Assembly (NCBI GenBank): GCA_037576215.1
Contig: JBANDB010000008.1
Location: 1,302,001 to 1,366,000, forward strand
Direction of reading: 5' to 3'
Source of the DNA: Armillaria gallica
Taxonomy: Eukaryota; Basidiomycota; Agaricomycetes; Agaricales; Physalacriaceae
Length of the DNA: 64,000 nucleotides
A model generated the notes under the pieces. The model did no database searches. It saw only the letters and a program-made list of their open reading frames with translations, and was not told where the DNA came from. Shown piece by piece: positions 32,871 to 44,611 of this stretch; positions within the stretch are counted from its first letter, which is position 1, and every line of letters starts with the position of its first letter. The position numbers were made by a program, and so were the translations under genes.

Positions 32871-34036
32871 CTATACTTCTTTTCCTTTAGGCTTATTTAC
32901 TGGATACCTGGGTCGGCCAGTCTCTAGGAACGTCCGTACGTTATCTAAAACTTGACATTCACCAACATATATTGTTCCCTGCGTGCGAGCTGTGAGAATT
33001 CAAACAATACGAAAGGGTATTCCCTTACCGTAGTGAATGCACCCCAATGTGGTTGGATGGTCACCTTGTCGGACTGGAGGAACCATGGATCAGGTTTGGG
33101 TTCACTAACGAACACGTCAAGGCCAGCGCGTTTGATTTTCCCACTGTCAAGGGCTTGGATAAGGGCCGCCTCATCGACAATAGCACCACGAGCTGTCTGT
33201 ATGGGACGTCAATATCTAAACAAGAGAAGGAGGGATAAAGGCCGAACGTTAACAAAGAACGTGCCATGTTTCAATTTTGCTATACGCTCCGCGTTGAACC
33301 ACTGCCTCGTTTCGGGCGTGAGTGGACAGTGCAAGCTGAGAACATCGGAAGAGGCGAGGAGCTCGTCTTCGGTAACGTAAGAGACATCTAGAGTCTTCTC
33401 CTCCTCATCGCTCAATTTGGTCCGGCTGTTATAGATCACCTTCATCCCGGTGCCCTGGACCTTCTTCGCAGTAGCCTTCGCGATCTTGCCCATGCCGAAT
33501 ATCCCAAATATCTTCCCAAAAGGATCTTCGTTCAGCTCCAAACCGTCACGCCATTTACCGGCTCGACAGTTGGCTTCAACTTGGGAAGTATTCCGCAGAA
33601 CGGCGAGAGTGAGGAAGAGAGCCATGTCGGCGGTTGCGTTGGTTACTGCGGTGGGGGTATTAGCAGCATAGGCACCTAGAAGCAAGGTCAGATGCAAGTT
33701 TGATGTGTCATAGGGCAAGTCATACATACCGTTCTCTGCCAAGAACTCAGTAGGGATGTCATCGTATCCCGCCCCGCCAGATGCGAATAATCCGCACCCT
33801 GGAAAGAGAGGTCTGAGCATCTCTTCAGTGAAGGGCCCATACTTTGCCGTCCCAAATAACACATAGGCCGCGTCGAATGGACCGTGCTCTTCGCATAGTC
33901 TCTTGACTTCGCGGATCACCTGGGGATGGTCATCGGGTACGAACCAATGAATGTCTGCTACTTCTTTGAGAGCAGCAAACTCTTTAGTAGCAAATCGGGG
34001 TGAACCGATACCTAGGACCTTTTTGCGCTGCGACAT
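32871..34036 (-). CDS. D-isomer-specific 2-hydroxyacid dehydrogenase
   Basis: 354 residues in three exons (34036-33248, 33196-33029, 32978-32871). It has the two-lobed layout of this NAD(P)H-dependent family. The nucleotide-binding loop is FGIFGMGKIAKATAKK and the NSR that follows binds the cofactor. The catalytic residues are visible: Arg in TARGAIVDE, Glu in LDVFVSEPKPDP and His in QPHWGAFT. It ends GRPRYPVNKPKGKEV. It should reduce 2-keto acids such as glyoxylate or hydroxypyruvate to D-2-hydroxyacids, or the reverse. The start at 34036 (MSQRKKVLGIGSPRF) fits the family. It converges with the FAH gene, 172 bases apart. Confidence 0.9.
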
Positions 34037-34484
34037 GATAATAGAACTTCAAAGTCTCAAAGTAGGAGGACAGCGAAAGTGATCATTGAGGATCGGCCGA
34101 GATAAGTCTATCGGAGAAAAGATAAAAGGATGTTCCTGGACAGTTCCGAAGACCCGGCGGCAAAGAGAATTGACACAAAGCGTAAAGTGAGCAGAGATAG
34201 ACAATACTTAGACCCTCCACTTTGAGATAAGAAGCCGTCTGCTATGTGGTCGTTAAAAATGGGCCTTTCTCTTGCGGCACAGGCTCATTCCGTGAGGCTG
34301 TTGTAGATGGAAGTAAGCAAAGGAGAGGGGTAAAGCAAGGACGAAAATGAACCAAAAAAGACGCAAATCGTCGCCACTCGGCAACATCCGAGGTTCCGTG
34401 CCGCTCTTCCTGCAACCAATTCCTCGAATGATAACTCGACTTTAAAATGGGCATTGAAATGACAACCACCCACCTCAAATTCCA

Positions 34485-36071
34485 ATGGCCTCTCTGAAAG
34501 ACAAGAAAGTCATCATCGTCGGGGGCGCCGTTGCTGGACTGAGCACTAGCCTTCACCTTGCTCGTGCCGGGGTCGACGTTACCGTGCTCGACTATCAGCC
34601 TTATGAAGAGAACGGGTACGCGCCATCCAAAGGGTGTGATGCCCCATCGGCCGATGTGAATAAGGTCTTTCGTTGCTGGTGTAAGTGCTTTGCTATCTGT
34701 CTACTATTCATTTAAATAACCGCCTCTTTAGACGGCAAAGAGACTGAGTACCAGCATCTCGCCTTCGCAGCTAGGGAAGAATGGTTCCAGTGGAACAAGG
34801 ATATCGCGGCGACGCCTGCTGAGGACCTTCCACCTTCGCTAACCCCAAATACACAACTGTTGTACCTGTCTGGCGTCCTTCGTCTCCCTTCAACGGAGTC
34901 CTCACCTCTCAGCAAGTTCGACCTGGATAGCCTGGCGTCGCTCACACCGGAGCAAAAAAGTCACGCACATATCCTATCAGAGGGTGGTGATCTAGGAGAA
35001 GAAAGCAGGAGGGTGCGCGCCGTCAATTGGAACGGAGATGGAATACTGGATTTGAATGGCGGATTTACCAGAGCCGATAAGGCTTGTGCGTATGCGAAAG
35101 TATGTCAATTTGAATTTGCCGCGCACATTTACTGATAATCGTGCAGTACCTTGCCGGTAAAGCAGGCGTCAAGTTCATTCTTGGTCCAGAGAAAGGCAAG
35201 GTCGTCGAAATCATTAAAGAGGATAAGGATGGTGAGAAGAAGGCTACGGGCGTCAAGACGAAGGATGGCGTCGTTCACACCGGCGATCTTATCATTGTCG
35301 CAGCAGGAGGCTGGACGCCGTCGCTCCTCCCAGAGACCGCCGATCGTCTCGAGACCACTGCTGGGTCCGTCATGCTCTATCAGTTCCCTCCTAAAAAGCA
35401 GGAACCCGAGCTCTGGTCGAAGTACTCTCCGGAGAATTTCCTCGTTTGGGCATGGGGACTTAGCGGCTCCAGCCCAATCGGTAACGTGTATGGCTTTCCA
35501 GGATGGGCTATTTAAAGTCGGATATCGCGGTTTGAAGGTATGTGTGCAATATGGTCCATCAAATATTATGCTAATCAACATACAGTACACCAACTTCGCG
35601 GATCATCCATCTGAGCCTGGCCTGCGCATCTCCGTGCCCAAGACTAGGTACACTGAGATCAAGGAGACGCGGATACCACTCGTCTCAGTCGAGCTAATCA
35701 AGGATACGTTACGCAAGCTCTTCCCTGACATCGCCGAAAAGGCCACGGTCGCCAGCACACGCCCGTGCTGGTACTGCGATAGCCTCGACAACAACTTCCT
35801 CGTCGATTACGTACCAGGATACGGCAAAAGCTTGTTCGTCGTGAGTGGTGGGAGCGGCCATATGTTCAAGTTCCTGCCGAACCTTGGGGAGAAAGTCATT
35901 GATGTGCTCTTGGAGAAGGAGACGGAGTATACAAAGTTATGGAAATGGCCTCAGCCGGATAAGGAGAGGATTCCATGGATTGAGAAGACGAATGGCCTGC
36001 AAGAGGGTGAGCTGGGACCAAGGGTGTTACGGAAGGTGGTCCTCGCAGAGGAGTCAGATTTAGCCAACTGA
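34485..36071 (+). CDS. FAD-dependent amine oxidase (DAO family, sarcosine/fructosyl-amino-acid oxidase type), one apparent frameshift
   Basis: The ATG at 34485 is followed at once by the Rossmann motif KVIIVGGAVAGLSTSLHLARAG. Introns after RCW, AYAK and GLK have good GT-AG ends. Later motifs are LIIVAAGGWTPSLL, YTNFADHPSEP, TRPCWYCDSLDNNFLVDY and FVVSGGSGHMFKFLP, the last being the FAD-contacting stretch of monomeric sarcosine and fructosyl-lysine oxidases. The Cys in CWYCDS is not at the usual flavin-attachment spot, so covalent flavin was not established. Between NVYGFP and DGLFKVGYRG (about 35500) the frame must shift by one base. A 58 bp intron with a weak GTTTGG donor could remove the problem but would delete the conserved YGFP, so a real indel or a sequencing error is more likely. 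Confidence 0.82.
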
Positions 36072-36793
36072 GGTCGTTGAAACTTTTGCTCAAAATGTAA
36101 GAACAGAAGGAAGGAAGACTTGTTTCGGTAGCACCATTGTCATCTGGTGGGGTTTTTGGCAGCCCAAACGAATACATTCATCACGTCTATGCCATACCAA
36201 CCACCAATCTCTATTGTTCGACACGATTCGCATGCTGCAATGGGCTTCATCTCTGCTTCTGCTGTATCCCATGACTCGATGATCTTGGCCCTTCGACGAC
36301 TTACTAGCACGAAAAGCCCAATGTCTCGTGCATTGAAAGGAAGTAATCGAACGAGGAAGTTTCAAGGGATCCCTTTGACATCTGTGGTGCAGGCCGTTCT
36401 GCACATTGAAGTATATCAAGAAGTATATTGTGATGGTGAAAGCTGTCGAATCAGGACTGGTCTGTGAAATCTCAGAAGGCTCACATGGACGCGGCTAGCA
36501 ACAAAACTGCTCTGCAAAGGGGCGAAATCAAATTATTTTAAGCTGGCGCTGGCGCTCAGTTCAAACTCCTGGCATGAGATTTTGAAGAGAGGATAAAACT
36601 TCTAAGTAGGATGCTGCATAGCGAAATATCAGGCCCGATTCTCAACGGCTGCGTGTGAGCCATATGGGGGCAGTAGAGATTCAATCGCTGTCCCTAGCAA
36701 TCAATTTCGCACATTCCCCCGATACCAAGCTAGCTAGAAAACGTACAGTCAAAACCAAAATAACAAAAGGATGCATCCTTCCATGTCAGCCCA
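36072..36793. other. Intergenic region
   Basis: No coding signal is supported between the oxidase stop and the 3' end of membrane gene C. Open frames here are short and overlap on opposite strands. Confidence 0.4.
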
Positions 36794-38263
36794 CTAATGA
36801 GATTGGCCTGCAGTCAGTATTGCACCTGAACGGATGCGAACGAGACGGATGGCCGGTTGCTCTCGGGGCGCCAATCGAGCAGTAGTTTGATTCGGTGAAG
36901 CACTCAAGCAAAACCAGACTCTGATGAGATCCTGCTTTCAATCATAAAGAAGGTTCTTGGGGTAAACGATGACACTCTCACCATGTGGGTCCCAAAAAGA
37001 AAAAAAGTGGCTATCGGTACTCCCTGTATACAAGGACCATGCATAAGATTTTATCCATGATGCGTTTAAGGAGCGTACTCACCGTCAACGCTAGATTCCA
37101 TGCGGGGTTGGCGTCCGAGAGCCGATAAAACGATGTTATGGCCATGCTGTGCAGTTGCATCATAATCGAAGCAGGGGTTTAGCCTTGTGACAAGGGGAAG
37201 ACTTACACTATGCCCAGCACTGTAAGCGCTGTCACAAACGAATTTCTCCGAATGAGATCTGACGTGGACAAGAGCGATGTGCTCGCACTCGTACTCTGAG
37301 ATGCTCCCATTTTCCTCTTGTATTGTAGAATAATCACATTGTTCCAGACTAACGATGTCGTTCAGTACGACGCAGAAGGTAAGAATGACCCTACCTGAGA
37401 ATATCACGATGAGGAACCCAGCCAGCATCGCTACCACGGCGCTTACGACGGGCCTGTAACATGGCTGAAGATCGGCCAACAGACTGAATGACAGAGACTA
37501 TGAACATACGGCCGGGCCAAAGTAGGCTCCTCCGAGCTGGTCGGACTCCTCATATGGCAGAACATATGAGCACCATCGCGTTCTAGTTGGTTTGGCCGCG
37601 AAACGCCGACCTGGTCAAGATGAGTCTCGGCCGCGGAAGTAGCATTGTAACTCACAGTAACCACCCAAATGAGCATTATAAAGTAAACCAAGGGAGGGAA
37701 CAAGACGAGCTGCAGGATTTTTGTCAGAGACTATCATGAAAGAGGAATAAGTACTCACCCCCCACGTCCCTTTCCCACTCAGTCCGCCGGTTTGATTCAC
37801 AAGAGCTTTCAAATTAATGAACAACTGAAGCGAAAAGTAGAGTATGAGCTGAGACGAGCCACTGAAGAAGTTGCTTCCATAACGAACCTCTAATTCGAAT
37901 GCAAGGGCAGCGCTAGGCGCACTGCGAACCAGAAAATTTAGATAGAAATTATCGCTTGCATAGAATCGGTACTCACAATGTAGTGGTTGAATAAATAACG
38001 GCTGCTTGGAATGCACAAAGGCCAACGGGTGGTCTATCGCCGATTTGATGACCGAAGAGAATAAGATACGCGGCACACCACTCCACAATGCTCCCTATGA
38101 ACATAAACCAGGTTCTCGTGCGTTTTACGGTGGAAGAGAATTGGGCTGTTAAGAAGACAAGTAATAGAAGCGAGAAAAACAGCCCTTGCAAGATGTTAAA
38201 GAGCGTAACGTAGTAGAACAAGCTCGCTGGAAACCCGTCGGTTTCGGAGCTCACGTCGTCCAT
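36794..38263 (-). CDS. Multi-pass membrane protein copy C
   Basis: Third paralogue of the family at 2952-4360 and 6531-7928. The ATG at 38263 begins MDDVSSETDG and then VTLFNILQG, RTWFMFIGS, CAAYLILFGHQIG and VIYSTTTL. Later exons have INLKALVNQTGGLSGK, the LVLFPPLVYFIM span, ERDGAHMFCHMR, AMLAGFLIVIFSG, LIRRNSFVTALTVLGI, AITSFYRLSDANPAWNL and a final exon starting DLIRVWFCLSAS. The end is longer than in copies A and B and runs to a TAG at 36794-36796. It is more divergent than A is from B, so it is probably the older split. Function is unknown. Exon limits are approximate. Confidence 0.68.
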
Positions 38264-39944
38264 TGCAGTCGCGATAGGACTGGAAGATGTTGTAACGTAG
38301 TTCCAGGGATCAGGAAAACCTGTATGCACCGGGCATTTATGACCATGCGAAGTTTCATCAGATGCGAGTCGTAGCAGTACAACCCGTTAGTATGATGATG
38401 ATCATGGTCCAACTTCTTCTCACAGAGAACAGCGCTACCATCAGGTGTCAGATAGTAGTCAATCCAGTCCTTCAGTCCCAAGGTCAGGGTGGCATAGGAT
38501 GATGACATATCGATATCTCAGCGTAAACAGTAGATGCGAGGAGAAAGTATACAGCATATTAGACCGTCAATGCTGCAGTATATATATCGTGATATCATCC
38601 CCATTTCAAGGTGACTCAGGCGTGTAGAGTAACGCAGGAGGAAGGACACGTACGCTTACCACGGACTACTGGGCGAAAGTGGCATTTCAAGTTGTTGAAC
38701 AAGTTTCAGAATTCGATGATCGCATATAAGCCTGCGGCTGCAATAGTTGGGAATCTCCATCTGACTCCCGGCTAATTGCAAGGTGGTGCATCAACCGTTT
38801 CGCCCTCGCTTCTTGTAAGTACATGATAAAATGTCATGACCAGGATTTGTGGAAGGTTGGAAGGCCTCATCGGCTACCGGACCGGTAGGTAAGAACAGTC
38901 TTGGACTTTTCTCAGGCTCTATTATTAACACTCCCCCCTAGGCGACGTCCCAACAACACCTACTAAGAATTCAGTTTGCCAGTAGGCGTACGAGTGGCCA
39001 TTTCTGATCCTCAGGCTCCAGATCTCCTCATCAGCAACGTTGCATAGGGTTTCCTCTGGTTTACGATCAGTTCTAGTCCTACCATAACAGCGCTGAATCA
39101 GTTTGAATAGAAAACGATATCATAGGAAGACAGGTTGATGTCCAATCTTTTCTTTTTTGAATCACCGGTACTTTCCTCCGCCATGATCGTGATATTTGTA
39201 CGTATAACCTCCATGTGCGACGCTACGGCTTGAATGCCTCTGGCAATGGTAGGAAGAGCGCCGTTTCTCTATAGCTCAGGTGAAAAACTGTGACAAGAGT
39301 CTTCCTTAATGAGCGCCGTGTTGTTTTCAAGGAAGGGTATACATTGAAGTATTGGTATTGGTACCGTAGTGGTAGCCATGCATTAATGCAAGTATGGAAA
39401 GCTGAACTCGTTCAGGACAACAGGAAGAGACCGCAAACGTGCGGAACAATCTGGCAGTTCGCCTCCACGACTACGTTCAATGTGGTTGCCTCTAATCGCC
39501 GATTTGGCTCATCCACAGGACATTAACTGGGTTTGAGTCCGCTCTCGTACTCTGCCTCGCCAGAGGAAGAGTCCTCTCGCGCTTTCGGCATACCATCAGG
39601 TCCCCGTCATTGATGTATATTGACCACAGCATCCGCTTGCTGATCCCATCTGACAGCTTGAGGACGGTGCAGAGGAGCTAAGGAGAGTCAAGGTCGCTTT
39701 GAACCCGGACCAGACTTTTCACCCCGGAATGATGCAGCACTTGGAGACTCTTTTCCTTCCTCTTGGTGTACAGGCACAATCCTTCATATTGTAGCATCAA
39801 CAAGGGGTCATTTGGCGCTGAACAAGGTTCAGAAACAAGAGTCGTTAGACCGGGTTCACTTACCGGTACAACTAAGCGCCAAAATGATGTCCATCATGAG
39901 TATATGCGATGCCCTGACAGGTCACCTCGCCACGAGCGCTACGA
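38264..39944. other. Degenerate stretch with possible solo LTR and oxidase relic
   Basis: CFAS would be expected here by comparison with the other module but is absent. Around 38920-38950 the string ATTAACACTCCCCCCTAGG resembles the 3' end of a Copia LTR plus primer site (compare 25600-25620), so a solo LTR may lie to its left. Around 39665-39770 a plus frame reads LRRVKVALNPDQTFHPG, which resembles the C-terminal end of FAD-linked oxidases of the lactate/hydroxyglutarate dehydrogenase type. Neither is firm. Confidence 0.3.
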
Positions 39945-39949
39945 ATCCC

Positions 39950-40075
39950 GTTGTAACGATTCTCTCAGATATATTATGCGATACAATGCAGTTGATTACC
40001 TTCTTTTTTGGCTCACGGAATCAGGAATGCACCTACATCGAACCTACATTTAGCACGTTGCATCTTTACTCCTGA
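39950..40075 (+). pseudogene. CFAS tail relic in the right-hand block
   Basis: The bases around the last CFAS acceptor and final exon (11025-11100) recur here: GCGATACAATGCAGTTGATTAC against GCGATAGAATGCAGTTGATTAC, followed by matching downstream DNA. Only the last few codons and 3' flank are present. It marks the left edge of the block shared with the first copy. Confidence 0.72.
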
Positions 40076-40912
40076 ACTGTATGCTAAACAGTGCTCCGAT
40101 TGAAGACAGAGAATACTACAAGTACCTTTAGAACGTTATCCTCTTGCTAGAATTTTGAGTCCACTTCTATCGCCGTAGTCTTGTACCTCAACCACATTTG
40201 AGGGGCTATCTGGAGTATTCGAAAGTTCCGATCACTGACTCAAGTCGCTGTTTTCCTTTCTAGCGTTGCCAGAAAGTGGTTGACGGTCAGCGCTATGCGA
40301 GACACGTAAAATATGACAGATACTATAGCGGCCATGGCTGTTCGCTGTTAAATTTAGAGGCAATGAGGGCGCTAATCGCGAGTACGAAGCGCGCAGCACT
40401 CCTGGCAAGCGGCGATTTCGGAGCAAGCAAAAGATACGGAAAATGGGTGGATAGTAGACTTGTAACCGTCTCTCTGGACCTAACCCTTTCTTGCTTGCAA
40501 CGTCAAGGGTCAGAGGGACGATAACCAGTCTAGCTGAATAGCCTATGAAACTTTGACAGGACATTTAACCACAGCAAAATGGGACAGCATTCCCTTTGAT
40601 GGTAAAGCTGACGGATTATGCTGGGATCAGAAGAAGGCGTCAAATTTTCTTCTCTTTTCCAGTCGTTTCCCTTGCAATTTGACCGGCGCGAATCAGACAT
40701 CTGCCAGGAGCGCAGGGCACTGATCGCAAGAAACGCGCCTTTTCGTACTCGTCGTTTTGACGGAGAAGTTCGCAGAAGCAGTCACGATGGGGCTGCAAAA
40801 GTAGCTAAACGTACACGCTTCGTTTCATGTGCAGTCGACGCATGATGTACGTAGTTCCCAAGTTATGGATGCTAAACAGCGTTCTGATTGAGGTCAAGGA
40901 CTATACGTAGCT
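40076..40912. other. Duplicated intergenic DNA downstream of NOP13 copy 2
   Basis: Homologous to 11100-12274, with a small insertion near 40440-40530. No gene is supported. Confidence 0.5.
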
Positions 40913-42326
40913 TTAGAATGTGATCTTCTTGGCGGAATTTGAGGACGGGAGGATGGCCGCGGACTGTCGCTGTGCTTGGGCCAGCGCAGCGCCAGGTCTA
41001 GGCCGATTGCGATAATTAGCAGGACCCGAACCACTCCGTCTCTCACTAGCCTCAAATTTATTGCGTTTCGGCACCGGATGAGAATCATCATCCCCTTCTT
41101 TCACGCCATCGTCCTCCACCCCGGTATCCTTGACGCGCTTGTGTTCCCGATTGGGCTCCCGCTTCTTTTGACTCTTGTCAAAGGGCCGCTTCCGCTTTTC
41201 TCGCACATCAGGAGCTTGAGGTTTTGACGCGCCACGCCGTACAGCGTCCGCCGACGCGTACTCAACGACGAGATCTCGACCGTTCATGTGGTGATTCTTG
41301 ATGTTGATCAGTGCGGCGGTGGCGTTTTCGATACTCGAGAAGTCGACGAATGCAAATCTGGAGTACTGATGAGTATGAAAGTTGATATGACCCACTGAGG
41401 GATGAACATTACCCTTTACATGCACCGCTGTCCTCGAATGTGCCCATACGTATTTTTCGTATCCACGGATCTTTTGCTTCTTGCGCCTCGACCTCCGCTT
41501 TATCCTTTTCCTTCAAGGCCCGGTGGCCCTCGAATAATTGGCGAATGGAATCATTGGTAGTATCGAATCCCAAATTTCCCAGGAACAGCGTAGGTGCTGG
41601 AGGTTGCTTCTGTGCGCGCAAAATTTTCTGCGCTGATTTTGAATGTGTTTTTCCGCCAACTAACAGCTTGGTGTCTTCTACAGCTGGAACAGATGGCCTT
41701 CCTGCAAAATCGTCACCTAGACAAGGTTAACTCAGTGGTTGCCCAAGTAGCGAAGTGTATACATGCGCACCATCCTTAATCAATAGTTTTCTTCCTATTA
41801 AATGCCTTTCGGATAGACCGATGGCAGCAGTTTTCGCTTCAGGGGTCGCAAAATCGACGTAAGCAAAGCTATAAAACAGTTCGGTCAAAACGACGGGTAG
41901 AAAAGACGGCATATACACGCACCCCCGATTCTCTCCCTTCACCCCAGGTTTTTTCGACGGCTTTGTGGGCATATGTATGCGCGTGATCTCTCCAACACCT
42001 TCAAAGAACGTCCGCAGAGTATCTGAAGTCGTCTTATAAGACAAGTTCCCGACCCATATCGAGTTCTGTCGCTTCCCAGAGGCATCGAGTTTGGGTTTTT
42101 TAGTTGTAGAGGGCTGGTCCTTCTCTGACTTTTCCTTCTTTTTCTGTCGACGTTTTTCAGCATGAGAAAGAACAGGGTCGTCGGGAGATGGTCTGTCTTC
42201 GTCTTCATCTTCATCGCTGGAAACGCTGACAGCGCGTTTTCGTTTGAATGGAGGAGAGGATGGTGCTGGACTGGAGCTTTTAGAGCTAGAGCTACTACTG
42301 CTTGTAGCAGAGGAAGCTGAAGACAT
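40913..42326 (-). CDS. NOP13: NOP13-like nucleolar RNA-binding protein, copy 2
   Basis: Four exons from the ATG at 42326. The N terminus is Ser-rich, then acidic (SSDEDEDED), then Lys-rich (RRQKKKEKSEKD). RRM1 is SIWVGNLSYKTTSDT with RNP1 NRG-FAYVDF split by an intron. RRM2 is TLFLGNLGFDTTND, then WIRKIRMGTFEDSGACKG joined across an intron to YSRFAFVDFSS, so both RNP motifs are complete. The tail is basic with repeated REH/KRK and ends SAKKITF at TAA 40913-40915. Yeast Nop13 is a nucleolar protein found with pre-60S and 90S particles; a role in ribosome production is likely here. It is divergent from the intact synthase. Confidence 0.9.
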
Positions 42327-42684
42327 GATGGTGGATGAAGAAAGAAATGCTATTTTTGTTACATATTACTGCATTACAATTATGACGAAAAAAATATTGC
42401 CGTTCTCGAACATTTGGACCTCCACCTTCCTTCCCTTCACTTCCTAATATCGCCAACCTGATGCTAGTATTCTACGTCTCATGTCAAGGCTCAGTCTGGT
42501 GATAACCATCTGAAGGCGTTGAGGCGCTAAGCTTGGTACGTCTACCAGAATTCCAGAATTCCGATATCACCTCATTCATTAGCCGCCGTAGACGGATAAA
42601 GCTCCGGTTCTCCGAGTCAGATCTTAGCACTGCTTGTCTTCCACATTTTCGCACTCTAAACTCTTTCGTTCGTACACCATACCG
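42327..42684. promoter_or_regulatory. Shared divergent promoter of NOP13 copy 2 and the synthase
   Basis: 358 bases between opposing ATGs, nearly the same as 13683-14035. Both genes must start transcription within it. I see no canonical TATA box. Confidence 0.5.
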
Positions 42685-44611
42685 ATGATTGGAGGAATTC
42701 AGCCAGCAGCATTAGGAGATGCGATCCCACCTAGCGTTCCACATACGATTGTCTGCTCCTTACCCACCTGGCAGGATATCGTTGGTTTCGTAGAAGGGGA
42801 GGAAAGGGTCACGACTGCACTCAAGGCAGGGTATCCTCGACAAAAGATCCACGACTACGTGACAGCGGTGCGTTGTAGGGCCATTAAGAATAAGTGCTGC
42901 CTCTAAATCTCATCCTGCGCTCTTAGCTTTGGAAGATCTGTTATCAAATCCACGGCGTCGAAGGAGAAGAATGCGCTCTATCATTTTCGCGTAAATCTGT
43001 CGAAGAATGCGTGTTGTATGTGAAAAAGCATGCAGAGAAACCCGGAGAACCTCGTGTATGCCGTTTCGAAATTCCCTACAAGAGCGGCGTAGACGTCTCT
43101 GAGTTTCCGGAGGTCTTTGCCGTATTCTTTCCTTCATCTGCCCTCACAGAGGCATCTCAGTTCATGATGTACACTGGGTCGGGGATATCGGCACGTTTCG
43201 CAGAGCAGTGCCTCGAGTGCATACTCGAAGAGTTGATTGATACGAGCACCTTCGTTATACCCCTCAAGACCGTGAATTGGCGCGACCAAGAGTATTACAA
43301 AGTCCATAGACCCATAGAATCTGGATCGGAGGCTAAAAGCGCCCTCCGTAGACTATTTGCAGGAGATTTGGGAGATGGGTCGGCCAACGTACGGGGCGTG
43401 CCAGGCGTGTCACCGGATGACGTCTACCTGTATGCCAGTGGCATGAATGCTATCTGGCACCTCCATCTCATGATTCTGGATACGCGTCCCAAGGGGCTGA
43501 AGAGTGCCGCGTTCAAGTGTGTCTTTCCTTTCTTTGAAGTGTCCCCTTGTATCTGACGAGATTGAGCAGCGTTATGTATTCCCATTCTCATAATCTTATC
43601 GAAGGATGGGGTGCTGGACACTACGTTATCGGAAGTGGATCTATCGCCGATCTTGAGGCTCGCCTTGCCTCAGAGCAGGCAAAGGATCCTGAGCGGCCAC
43701 CGCTCGCTGCGCTCTACATAGACTTTCCCACCAACCCTATGCTCCAGTCTCCTGACGTTGCTCGCCTGCGGAAGCTCGCTGACCGATATCACGTCCCCTT
43801 GATCATCGACGAAACTGTCGGCAATCTCATCAATGTTCAATTGCTCCCATACGCGGACATCGTTGTCTGTAGCTTCACCAAGATCATCAGCGGACTCGCA
43901 AATGTCATGGGTGGGGGGTGAGTGCATTGAATTGAATTGCGATCTTTTTTTCGTGCCTCATTGTTGCGACCAGCCTTCTCCTAAATCCGAAGTCTCCACT
44001 CTACACAGCGTTCAAGGCACGCATGGAAGAGACATATCAGGACACGTATTATGGCGAGGACGCCGTCTGCTTGGAAGCGAACACGCGAGATGTTAAGCAA
44101 CGCATCGCGATTGTGGACAAGAACGCGGAAGCTGTGGCTGATTACCTCTACGCGTGGTCACAAAAGCCCCAGGGTTCCTTTATCAAGCGGGTGTTGTACC
44201 CCAAATACCAGACACGCGACACCTATGAGCGGTATCTTAACAAAGAATCTGGGACGAGACCGGGATACGGCGGTCTGCTGTCGGTTTCCTTCACTTCTCT
44301 GGCAATTGCGAAAGTGTTTTACGATGCCCTGCCGTGCTACAAGGGCATCACCTTTGGTACAATATTCACGTTGGCGGTTCCTTTTACGGAAATGTCGTTC
44401 CACTCAAAGCTCCAATGGGCGGAAGAGAATGGAGTGGAACATGCCTTGGTGAGTAATTTTCTTCGGCATTCTCAGCATTTCAGTGATGGCGTTGTAGATA
44501 AGAATAAGCATTGGAATGGAGGACTGGGAGAGTTTGAAAGACGGTTTTGATGTTGCTTTGGCAGCTGCCGAAGATGCAGCCAAGCTCAATGAAGATCCGG
44601 TTGAGCAGTAA
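42685..44611 (+). CDS. Cystathionine gamma-synthase, PLP enzyme (intact copy)
   Basis: 569 residues in five exons (42685-42867, 42927-43516, 43570-43917, 43974-44448, 44498-44611). The enzyme joins an activated homoserine ester with cysteine to make cystathionine, linking cysteine to methionine synthesis. The long fungal N-terminal region has PHTIVCSLPTWQDIVGF and AGYPRQKIH. The PLP half has DDVYLYASGMNAIWHLH, DFPTNPMLQSPD, LIIDETVGNLINV and the lysine motif SFTKIISGLANVMGGG. The C-terminal half has GYGGLLSVSF and a final LKDGFDVALAAAEDAAKL. This is the layout of fungal STR2/met-7 proteins. The ATG is the first in frame after upstream stops. It is the only working copy of the pair in the window. 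Confidence 0.93.

Larger units (their letters stand above)
39950..44480. repeat. Segmental duplication, right copy (uninterrupted)
   Basis: Matches 11025-14387 plus 22569-23945. It has an intact cystathionine gamma-synthase and a complete second RRM in NOP13, so it is the better-preserved copy for those genes. It gives the empty-site sequence for the 8.18 kb insertion at about 43038-43047. Confidence 0.85.

Noticed and set aside
33450..33671. Plus-strand frame within the hydroxyacid dehydrogenase
   Set aside because: Antisense shadow of a well-conserved enzyme gene.
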